Positions 57,823 to 64,000 of a stretch of 64,000 nt of DNA are shown one piece after another. The notes under the pieces were generated by a model, which was given only the letters and a program-made list of their open reading frames with translations, ran no database searches and was not told the DNA's origin. The position numbers and the translations under genes are program-made. Source of the DNA: DASUPK01 sp963800285 (lineage in GTDB: Bacteria > Actinomycetota > Thermoleophilia > Solirubrobacterales > 70-9); the NCBI GenBank assembly GCA_963800285.1, contig CAWDAL010000005.1, forward strand, positions 62,001-126,000. Reading direction: 5' to 3'. The number at the start of each line of letters is the position of its first letter. The first letter of the stretch is position 1.

Positions 57823-60234
57823 TCAGCGAATGGAGGGCATCGGCTGCTCGAGCAGGGCCTCGACGTGCGAGACCGGCACCGGCTCCGAGAAGTGGAAGCC
57901 CTGGGCGAAGCCGCAGCCGAGCGCGCTCGCCATCTGCACCTGCTCTTCGGTCTCCACGCCCTCGGCGACCACGCCGATGCCGATGGTGTCGGCCATCTCG
58001 TTGACCGCGCGTACGATCGCGGCGTCGTGCGAGCCCTCGGTGAGGTTCTCCACGAAGCTGCGATCGAGCTTGATCATCGAGAGCGGCAGGCGCTTCAGGT
58101 AGCCGAGCGAGGAGAAGCCGACCCCGAAGTCGTCCAGGACGAGACGGACGCCGAGACCCTTCAGCGACTCGAGGGTGCGCTCGACGAAGGCGGTGTCGTC
58201 AAGGAGGGTCGTTTCGGTCAGCTCCAGCCAGAGGCTCGATGGGTCGATCCGGTTCGCCCGCACCGATCCCTCGATGTGGGAGAGGAGATCCGGGTCGGCG
58301 ATCTGCCGCGCGGAGAGGTTGACCGCGACCGAGACCGGCGCGGAGTCCGGGTGCAGCTCCTGCCAGGTCGCCGCCTGGCGGCAGGCCTGCTCGATCACCG
58401 AGCGCCCGATCGGCACGATCAGGCGGGACTCCTCCGCGACCGGGATGAAGCCGAGGGGGCCGATCAGCCCGCGCGCGGGATGGTTCCAGCGCAGCAGCGC
58501 CTCCAGGGCGACGATCGAGCCGTCGCTGAGCTTGATCACGGGCTGGTAGTGGAGCTCGAGCTCCTGGCGCTGGATCGCGCGCCGCAGGTCGTTCTCGATC
58601 TGCATGTGCTCGATCACGCGGGAGCGCATGACCTCGTCGAAGATCTCGTAGCCGCCGCGGCCGCGCTCCTTGGCGCGGTAGAGGGCGGAGTCGGCGTCGC
58701 GGATCACGGCCTCGGGCGCCTCGTGGCCGTCGCCGATGGCGATGCCGACGCTGGCGCTGACGAAGTGCTCGCGCTCGCGCAGGACGAACGGGCGGGCCAG
58801 TGCCTCCGCGATGCGCTCGGCGATCCGGGTCGCGCCGCGCTCATTGCCGATGTCCTCCGCGAGGACGGCGAACTCGTCGCCGCCGAACCGCGCCACGGTG
58901 TCACCCGGGCGCAATGCCTGCTCGATCCGCGGGGCGACCGCCCCGAGCAGCTCGTCGCCGGCGGCGTGCCCGAGGCTGTCATTGACGACCTTGAACTGGT
59001 CGAGGTCGAGGAAGAGGACCGCCATCGAGGTCCGGCGCCGGGCGGCGACCGAGAGGGCGTGCTGCAGCCGGTCGAGGAAGAGGTTGCGGTTCGGCAGGCC
59101 GGTGAGCGGGTCGTGGAGCGCCTCGTGCTGGGTCCGTTCCTCGGTGCGGCGCCGCTCGATTGCGTTGGCGAGGACGTTCGCGATCGCCTGCATGAAGGAG
59201 ACGTCGTCCTGGCTGAACTTGCGAGCGATGCGGGATCCGACCCCGAGCACGCCGTAGGGGTCTCCCTTCGCGCGAATCAGGACGATTGCGGCGCTGCGCA
59301 TCCCCGCGTCCGCCTGCAGCTTCGACTCCCGGAAGCGATTCTCCGTTCGCCAGTCGTCGACAACGATCGGCAGGCCGGTGGCGAGCGCGTATCCGGATTG
59401 GGACTGGTGTCCCGTCGGCACCCGCACCTTGCCGACGTCCCCCTCGGGGAGCCCGACGCCCGAGATCAGCAGCAGCTCATCACCGCCGGGCAGCAGCTTG
59501 AGGACGCCCCCGATGTCGAGGTCGAGCACCCGTTTCATCAGGGCCGTCGCCTCATCGGTGAGCGCGTCGATGTCCGTCCCCTCCAGGGCGAGCTGCCCGA
59601 ACTGCGCCACCGCCGTCTGCTGGCGGGTCAGCTGGCGACTCGTCTCCTCGCTGCGGGCTCGCGCCGCGGCCGTCTCGCTGAGCGCGTTGCGCTGCCTCGC
59701 CAGGTTGTGAGCCTCCCAGGTGCCCATCAGGCCGACGCAGACCATCGCGAACAGGCCGAAGCCGCCGAGCGGCAGGCCGCCTCCGACGGCGAACGCGAGG
59801 ACGAAGAGGGCCGTCAGGTCCATGAACCCAACCGCCGCGATCGCGCGGGGCGTGTAGGAGAGTGAGGCGAACAGGAAGGGGAGGACCAGCAGCAGGATGA
59901 ACGGGCTGGTCGATCCCCCGTCCAGCCCGGCGATCGTCGCGATCAGGAGGATGTCCGCGAACGACCAGGCGACGAAGAAGAGGTCGGAGTACCGGCTGCG
60001 GACGATTCGCTCGCCGGGCAGCGCCAGGATCAGGGGGACGCTGAGGAGCCCGACGACGCTCGCGGCGACGATCAGATCTCGATGGGGCCCGCTCCAGGTG
60101 TGCAGCGCGTAGGCGCCCGCGCCGAGGCAGACGATGACCGAGAGCCAGAGACCGACTCCGATCGAGTCGAGCCGGCTCCGGATTTCCTGCTCAGCGACGT
60201 CGCCGGCCTCCGCCGGCGCTTTCTCCCACATCAC
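57823..60234 (-). CDS. Membrane-bound GAF-GGDEF-EAL bifunctional c-di-GMP protein
   Basis: An 803-residue protein with about six N-terminal helices (residues 28-170), a coiled linker, a GAF domain (about 195-355), GGDEF (active motif ARFGGDEFAVL, about 449) and EAL (ALEALLRW about 575, with QPVIKLSDG, FGVGFSSLGYL and DRSFVENL and downstream ligands). Both catalytic motifs look intact, so it may make and break c-di-GMP. Start ATG 60234. It heads a minus-strand block with STAS and cNMP genes. Confidence 0.93.
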   Translation of the reverse strand: MMWEKAPAEAGDVAEQEIRSRLDSIGVGLWLSVIVCLGAGAYALHTWSGPHRDLIVAASVVGLLSVPLILALPGERIVRSRYSDLFFVAWSFADILLIATIAGLDGGSTSPFILLLVLPFLFASLSYTPRAIAAVGFMDLTALFVLAFAVGGGLPLGGFGLFAMVCVGLMGTWEAHNLARQRNALSETAAARARSEETSRQLTRQQTAVAQFGQLALEGTDIDALTDEATALMKRVLDLDIGGVLKLLPGGDELLLISGVGLPEGDVGKVRVPTGHQSQSGYALATGLPIVVDDWRTENRFRESKLQADAGMRSAAIVLIRAKGDPYGVLGVGSRIARKFSQDDVSFMQAIANVLANAIERRRTEERTQHEALHDPLTGLPNRNLFLDRLQHALSVAARRRTSMAVLFLDLDQFKVVNDSLGHAAGDELLGAVAPRIEQALRPGDTVARFGGDEFAVLAEDIGNERGATRIAERIAEALARPFVLREREHFVSASVGIAIGDGHEAPEAVIRDADSALYRAKERGRGGYEIFDEVMRSRVIEHMQIENDLRRAIQRQELELHYQPVIKLSDGSIVALEALLRWNHPARGLIGPLGFIPVAEESRLIVPIGRSVIEQACRQAATWQELHPDSAPVSVAVNLSARQIADPDLLSHIEGSVRANRIDPSSLWLELTETTLLDDTAFVERTLESLKGLGVRLVLDDFGVGFSSLGYLKRLPLSMIKLDRSFVENLTEGSHDAAIVRAVNEMADTIGIGVVAEGVETEEQVQMASALGCGFAQGFHFSEPVPVSHVEALLEQPMPSIR

Positions 60235-60326
60235 GCTGGAAGTTCCCTTCGCGATGGCTCCGATAGCTTCCCCGGGCTACCGCGCGGCGTCATCCGCACT
60301 ACTGGGGAAATACTGAGGGCCAGCAA

Positions 60327-60788
60327 ATGTACGACCAGCACGACGTCGAGACGCTCGAGCGTCAATTCAACGCGGCGATGGAGGAGGCCGACACCGGCAC
60401 TGCGCTGGATGCGGTGAGGCGCATATATGACGAATTCGACCGTGGCGGCGCCGGACTTGAGGCTCTGCTGCATCCGGACTTCCAGATCCGCATGGAAACC
60501 GTCTTCATAGACGGCAAGACCTACAAGGGAGTGCGCGGCTTCAAGAACTGGCGCAGCGACATGGAGGAGCTCTTCGAGGCCGACGCGTTCAAGCCCGAGG
60601 GCCTGCGCGCCGCCGCCGACGGCCGCTGGGTCGTCCTCGGCCGCCTCCAGATCACCGAGAAGGAGAGCGGCGACGAGCTCGACGTCCCGCTCGCCCACGT
60701 CCTGGAGCAGCGCGACCGCAAGGTCGCGAGCGTCACGGCCTACTCGGAGATCTCGGCGGCGCTGGAGTCGGTGGATCTGCCCGTGTAG
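60327..60788 (+). CDS. SnoaL/NTF2-like protein
   Basis: A 153-residue protein. A long N-terminal helical region (ETLERQFNAAMEEADTGTAL) is followed by a cone-shaped NTF2-fold pattern: LLHPDFQIRMETVFIDGKTY, GFKNWRSDMEELFEADAF, RWVVLGRLQITEKESGDELD. Functions vary widely (isomerase, hydrolase, ligand binding); here not predictable. Its TAG begins the long repeat copy D. Confidence 0.75.
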   Translation: MYDQHDVETLERQFNAAMEEADTGTALDAVRRIYDEFDRGGAGLEALLHPDFQIRMETVFIDGKTYKGVRGFKNWRSDMEELFEADAFKPEGLRAAADGRWVVLGRLQITEKESGDELDVPLAHVLEQRDRKVASVTAYSEISAALESVDLPV

Positions 60789-60884
60789 CGGCCACCAGGC
60801 CGCTCCACTTTGGAGCGAAGGCCGAAGGCCGGAGCGACTTATGTGGGGCGGCCGCTTGTGGCCGCGATCTTATGGCGAAGCCGT
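60786..60884 (+). repeat. Dispersed repeat, copy D (long form)
   Basis: Core 60848-60884 with GCGGCCGCTTGTGGCCGC and GGCGAAGCCGT. The part before it (TAGCGGCCACCAGGCC, CACTTTGGAG, CCGGAGCGACTTATG) matches the copy at 42581. It begins at the TAG of the SnoaL-like gene and points towards a convergent gene. Confidence 0.85.
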
Positions 60885-60898
60885 CCCGAGAATACGAA

Positions 60899-60921
60899 CG
60901 GGCCCCGCTCAGAGGGGCCCG
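60899..60921. terminator. Hairpin between convergent genes
   Basis: CGGGCCCC pairs with GGGGCCCG across GCTCAGA, between repeat copy D and the secreted-protein gene. No strong T-run. The rest of the 60789-60985 gap holds the repeat and nothing else I can name. Confidence 0.5.
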
Positions 60922-60985
60922 CTCGCTGGGGGGATCTATGGAGGCGTCAGGGTGACGCCGTGTTGTGTGTTCGGACGAGTCTTGG

Positions 60986-61519
60986 TCAGGAGCTCGAGCC
61001 GCTCGAGCTGGTGCCCGAGTCGTTGCTCTGGTTCTGGTTCTGTCCCTGCTCCTTGCCCGGCGCCGGCGCGCCCGGAGGCGGACCGCACTTGAACCTGGCG
61101 ATGCCGGGAGGTCCGGCGTGCTGCATGTCGGTCGGGAGCTTGTCCTTGCAGGCCTCATAGGCCTTCTGGATCTTCTCCCGGTCGGCCGCGCTCGGCGGCT
61201 TCGGCGGATTGCTGCGGTCAATCTTGCCCGGATCCGGAGGCGCCGGGGCGCCGTTGTCCTCCATGCACTTCCGGAAGTCCTCCATCTTCTGCCTGTCGGC
61301 GGCAGAGAGGTTGGGACCGCGGAACGTCATCACTCCGACGCCGCCGCGCGGCCCCGGCGCCGAGAAGGTCGCCGAGCCGCTTCCCTTGCTCGCATTGCCG
61401 CTGCCGCTGTCCGCCATCGAGACGGCGGCCACGCCAACCGCCGTGATCGCGGCCGCCAGCAGGGACAGTCCGAGGGGTCCGAGCCTGATGGTCAGCCCTC
61501 TCTTCCTCTTCTCCTTCAT
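60986..61519 (-). CDS. Exported or membrane-anchored protein with low-complexity tail
   Basis: A 177-residue protein. Residues about 10-38 are a signal or anchor helix (LGLSLLAAAITAVGVAAVSM). The middle has two similar short modules: LSAADRQKMEDFRKCMEDNG and PSAADREKIQKAYEACKDKL, each with one Cys and a P-rich segment (an internal duplication). The C-terminus is rich in Pro, Gln, Asn and Ser. AGGAG precedes ATG 61519 (GTG 61525 also possible). Unknown function. Confidence 0.7.
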   Translation of the reverse strand: MKEKRKRGLTIRLGPLGLSLLAAAITAVGVAAVSMADSGSGNASKGSGSATFSAPGPRGGVGVMTFRGPNLSAADRQKMEDFRKCMEDNGAPAPPDPGKIDRSNPPKPPSAADREKIQKAYEACKDKLPTDMQHAGPPGIARFKCGPPPGAPAPGKEQGQNQNQSNDSGTSSSGSSS

Positions 61520-61603
61520 ATCCACTCCTGTCCGTCGCTTCCCGGATCAACCGGGCTCGGGGACCATCAAGCCAGCCGGGTATGAGAGGAGGCTGAGACC
61601 GGG

Positions 61604-62527
61604 CTAAGAAGCGGCTTGAGCTTCGGCGCCCGAGGCACGGGCGGAGCCGATCGCCTTGGCCGCCTGGCGCTCCGGCGCGATCCGGATCACGTTCCAGGCG
61701 AGGCCGACCCGCTCCATCCCGGCGATCAAGAGGGCCGAGGGGTCGAGCTCCCAGCGGCGCAGGCCATGCACCGCGGAGCGGGGGAAGGCGTGGTGGTTGT
61801 GGTGCCAGGACTCGCCGAGCGAGGGAAGGGCGAGCCAGAAGACGTTCGTTGACCGGTCGTCCACCTCGAAGCGGCGCGATCCCAGGAAGTGGCAGATCGA
61901 GTTGACGCTCCAGGTCACGTGGTGGACGAAGAAGACGCGGACCAGGCCGCCCCAGAGCAGTCCGGTCGCGGCCCCGAGCAGGGTGCCGGTGAGCAGATAG
62001 CCGGCCACCGCGGGAATGGCGAGGCCGAGCATGACCAGCGACACGAACCGCCGGTTGATCAGCCGCATGCCCGGGTCCTCGTAGAGGTCGGGGGCGTAGC
62101 GCTTCCACTCGGCGCGGCCGTGCTCGGAGAGCAGCCAGCCCATGTGGGCGTGCCAGAGGCCGCGCAGCACCCCGATCACGCCGTCGCCGTGCCCGACGTG
62201 GGGGCTGTGCGGGTCGCCCTCGACGTCGGTGTGCGCGTGATGCTTGCGGTGGTCGGCGACCCAGGCGATCACCGGGCCCTGCACGGCCATCGAGCCGAAG
62301 GCCGCGAAGGCGTACTCGGTCGGCTTGTGGGTCCGGAAGGAGCGGTGGGTGAGCATGCGGTGAAAGCCGACCGTGATCCCGCCCGCCGTGGCGAAGTACA
62401 TGACCGCCAGCAGCGCCAGGTCGTGCCAGCTCACCAGGCTGCCCCAGAGCAGGACGATCGCCGCGACGGTGGCGGCGAAGGGCACCACCATGGCGCCGAG
62501 GTTGACGATCTTGCTGACACGCGTCAC
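61604..62527 (-). CDS. Acyl-CoA/acyl-lipid delta-9-type fatty acid desaturase
   Basis: A 307-residue integral-membrane di-iron desaturase with the three His boxes HRMLTHRSF, HRKHHAHTD and HHNHHAFP and four hydrophobic helices. It introduces a double bond into a saturated acyl chain. Start GTG 62527 chosen; GTG 62554 abuts the operator at 62556. It is divergent from a PucR-type regulator, which probably controls it in response to acyl-CoA or membrane state. Confidence 0.92.
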   Translation of the reverse strand: MTRVSKIVNLGAMVVPFAATVAAIVLLWGSLVSWHDLALLAVMYFATAGGITVGFHRMLTHRSFRTHKPTEYAFAAFGSMAVQGPVIAWVADHRKHHAHTDVEGDPHSPHVGHGDGVIGVLRGLWHAHMGWLLSEHGRAEWKRYAPDLYEDPGMRLINRRFVSLVMLGLAIPAVAGYLLTGTLLGAATGLLWGGLVRVFFVHHVTWSVNSICHFLGSRRFEVDDRSTNVFWLALPSLGESWHHNHHAFPRSAVHGLRRWELDPSALLIAGMERVGLAWNVIRIAPERQAAKAIGSARASGAEAQAAS

Positions 62528-62555
62528 GAGATCAGCGTAGGCAGGACGACACACA

Positions 62556-62581
62556 AAGAGTTAGCCTGAAACCCAACTCTT
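62556..62581. promoter_or_regulatory. AAGAGTT-N12-AACTCTT operator candidate
   Basis: Perfect 7-bp inverted arms in the spacer between desaturase and PucR genes. FadR/DesT-like systems use similar palindromes near desaturase genes. TTGACA (62599-62594 on the minus strand) may be a -35 element beside it. Confidence 0.55.
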
Positions 62582-62603
62582 CCACCGTTTTCTTGTCAAT
62601 CAA

Positions 62604-63794
62604 ATGACAAAAACAGCCCCGACCGAGCCCTGGCACGCGCTCTCGCCCGCCCTCGCCGACGCGATCGAGCCCGAGCTGCCCGCCGCGACCGAGGAGATCC
62701 TCGAGACGATCGGCAGGGAGGTGCCCGAATACGCCCGCCCGTTGGAGGGCGCCTTCGGCGTGGCGATCCGCACCGGCGTGACCGAGGCGCTGCGCCAGTT
62801 CGTGGAGCTGATTCGCGATCCGGCGGGCGGGCGCGAGCCCGGACGCGACGTATATGTGGGGCTCGGCCGGGCCGAGCACCGCGAGGGGCGGACGCTGGAT
62901 GCGCTCCAGTCCGCCTACCGGGTGGGCGCGCGGGTCGCCTGGCGCCGGGTCTCCGCCGCCGCGCGGCGCAGGGGCGCGGATCCGGAGGAGCTCGGCCTGC
63001 TCGCCGAGGCGATCTTCGCCTACATCGACGAGCTCTCGGCGGACTCGGTCGAGGGGTACGCGCAGGCCCAGCGCGAGCAGGAGGGCGAGCGCCAGCGCCG
63101 CCGCCGCGAGCTCCTCGAGTTGCTGCTCCGCGATCCCCAGCCGCCCGACGCGGAGATCCGTTCGGCGGCTCAGGCCGCGGGCTGGAGGCTGGCCCGAAGC
63201 GCCGCGCCGCTCGCCGTCGCGGAGGAGGACCTGGCGCGGGTGGGCCGCCGCCTCTCGGCGGACGCGCTGGTCGCGAGCGTGGGCGGAATCGGCTGCGCGC
63301 TCGTGTCCTCACCGCGCACCTCGGAGCTGAGGCAGGCGACGCACGACATCAGAGCGGCGATCGGACCCACCGTCCCGCGCGCGGAGCTCGTCGGCGCCTG
63401 GTCGATTGCAGTGGTGGCCCTCCGCGCCGTCGAGGCGGGGGCGATCGAGGCCGACGGCCCGCTCTACGCCGAGGAGCATCTGGCCGCTCTACTTCTCTTC
63501 GATTCCGGCGGCCTCGCCGAGCGCCTGAGGGCGAAGCGGCTCGCGCCGCTCGACGATCTCACGCCGGCCGGGAGAGCCCGAATGGAGGAGACGGCCCTCG
63601 CCTACGTCCAGCACGGCGGCAACGCGGCCGCGATGGCCCGCGCGCTCCACCTCCACCCGCAGACGATCCGCTACCGGCTCGGCCGGCTGCGCGAGCTCTT
63701 CGGCGATGAGCTGGCCGACCCGGACGCCCGCTTCGAGCTCGAGCTGGCGCTCAGATCGGTTCGGTCTGGTCGATCTCCGGCAGCTCGAGGCTGA
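62604..63794 (+). CDS. PucR family transcriptional regulator
   Basis: A 396-residue regulator. The C-terminal HTH_30 is clear: AYVQHGGNAAAMARALHLHP, then QTIRYRLGRLRELFGDEL. The middle (about 180-310) is a GGDEF-like/PucR fold without catalytic motifs. It starts with ATG 62604 and has no ribosome site. As neighbour of the desaturase, with a shared operator, it probably regulates membrane lipid desaturation. The 3' end overlaps a convergent kinase gene by 44 bp. Confidence 0.9.
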   Translation: MTKTAPTEPWHALSPALADAIEPELPAATEEILETIGREVPEYARPLEGAFGVAIRTGVTEALRQFVELIRDPAGGREPGRDVYVGLGRAEHREGRTLDALQSAYRVGARVAWRRVSAAARRRGADPEELGLLAEAIFAYIDELSADSVEGYAQAQREQEGERQRRRRELLELLLRDPQPPDAEIRSAAQAAGWRLARSAAPLAVAEEDLARVGRRLSADALVASVGGIGCALVSSPRTSELRQATHDIRAAIGPTVPRAELVGAWSIAVVALRAVEAGAIEADGPLYAEEHLAALLLFDSGGLAERLRAKRLAPLDDLTPAGRARMEETALAYVQHGGNAAAMARALHLHPQTIRYRLGRLRELFGDELADPDARFELELALRSVRSGRSPAARG

Positions 63795-64000
63795 CCACCG
63801 CGCCGCCGTCCTCCGCGTTGGAGGCTCGCGCGCTGCCGTCGTGCTCGTCGGCGACCCGCTGCACGATCGCCAGGCCGAGGCCGGAGCCGGGCTTGCCGCG
63901 GGCCTCGTCCGCGCGCCAGAAGCGGTCGAAGACCTTGTCGAGGTCGCCGGCGGGGAAGCCCGGGCCATGGTCGCGAACCGTGACGCGGCCACCGTCGACC
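63751..64000 (-). CDS. Sensor histidine kinase, C-terminal end (cut by window edge)
   Basis: The minus strand from the right edge encodes the HATPase end of a kinase: RDHGPGFP (G1), VFDRFWRADEARGKPGSGLG (F to G2 box), LAIVQRVADEHDGSARASN, VVSLELPEI, stop TGA at 63751. The rest, with its sensor and H-box, is outside the window. Overlaps the end of the PucR gene in antiparallel fashion. Confidence 0.88.
   Translation of the reverse strand, partial: VDGGRVTVRDHGPGFPAGDLDKVFDRFWRADEARGKPGSGLGLAIVQRVADEHDGSARASNAEDGGAVVSLELPEIDQTEPI

Noticed and set aside
1..64000. Phage, transposon, plasmid or CRISPR content
   Set aside because: No integrase, transposase, terminal inverted repeat, cas gene or regularly spaced repeat was found; the 37-nt repeat is dispersed over 45 kb.
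1..64000. tRNA or rRNA genes
   Set aside because: I saw no GTTCRA-type T-arm with matching acceptor stems in the non-coding gaps, which are mostly under 250 bp and accounted for.

Overview
The window looks like one contiguous piece of chromosome from a high-GC Gram-positive bacterium. Third codon positions are almost always G or C, GTG and TTG starts are frequent, and Shine-Dalgarno sites are of the AGGAG type. The gene content (a luciferase-like F420-type oxidoreductase, a wax ester synthase/DGAT, GT-C membrane glycosyltransferases, arylsulfotransferase-like and GDSL secreted proteins, PucR, MMPL and WhiB-free actinobacterial regulators) points to Actinomycetota. My best guess is class Thermoleophilia (Solirubrobacterales), inferred from the style of the secreted proteins and not proven. 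I see no rRNA, tRNA, CRISPR array, phage or insertion sequence. Genes are tightly packed on both strands and often share or overlap start and stop codons.

Positions 1-9.5 kb: the start of a class III aminotransferase (cut by the left edge), a patatin-like lipase, a coiled-coil protein with a tandem-repeat basic tail, an LLM-class oxidoreductase, a large secreted copper protein (PHM-like plus cupredoxin), a VOC protein, a secreted arylsulfotransferase-like protein and a downstream protein that seems to start at CTG. 9.6-16.8 kb: secreted SGNH esterase, STAS protein, secreted GH76-like hydrolase, a 44-residue membrane microprotein preceded by a clear cyclic di-AMP (ydaO-type) riboswitch, a zinc-ribbon/HTH protein, two multi-pass GT-C-type membrane proteins and a SHOCT protein. 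16.8-24 kb: DoxX, a lipase broken by an in-frame TGA, wax ester synthase plus acyl-ACP thioesterase, alpha/beta hydrolase, a PAS/HisKA protein lacking its ATPase domain, and a coiled-coil NlpC/P60 wall hydrolase.

24-36.7 kb: OsmC / ArsR-DUF2892-MMPL export cluster, two secreted proteins, a metallo-beta-lactamase/rhodanese sulfur enzyme, enoyl-CoA hydratase with a TetR regulator, a natural fusion of an esterase with a Baeyer-Villiger monooxygenase, and ridA-ilvA. 36.7-47.8 kb: an amidotransferase, DUF4383 and TetR genes around a perfect operator, SDR-aldehyde dehydrogenase facing a glutamine-synthetase-like ligase, an APC-UspA transporter, a DrrAB-like ABC exporter with its TetR, and a PuuD-like amidohydrolase. 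Ligase, aldehyde dehydrogenase, PuuD-like hydrolase and APC carriers together suggest gamma-glutamylated amine or polyamine catabolism. 47.8-54.2 kb: a glycerol-type module (two FAD oxidoreductases plus an FGGY kinase), then an APC permease with a 34-residue membrane microprotein downstream. 54.3-60.2 kb: a signalling block on the minus strand (GGDEF-EAL, unknown, STAS, cNMP/CBS/DUF294, DEDDh exonuclease). 60.3-64 kb: SnoaL-like protein, secreted protein, acyl desaturase facing a PucR regulator across an operator-like palindrome, and the end of a sensor histidine kinase.

The most interesting non-coding signals are (i) the c-di-AMP riboswitch that appears to control only a microprotein, and (ii) a 37-nt repeat (longer form about 97 nt) present four times, each time abutting the TAG of a plus-strand gene at a convergent gene junction. 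Several pairs of divergent genes have start codons that overlap or lie within about 30 bp, which suggests leaderless transcripts.
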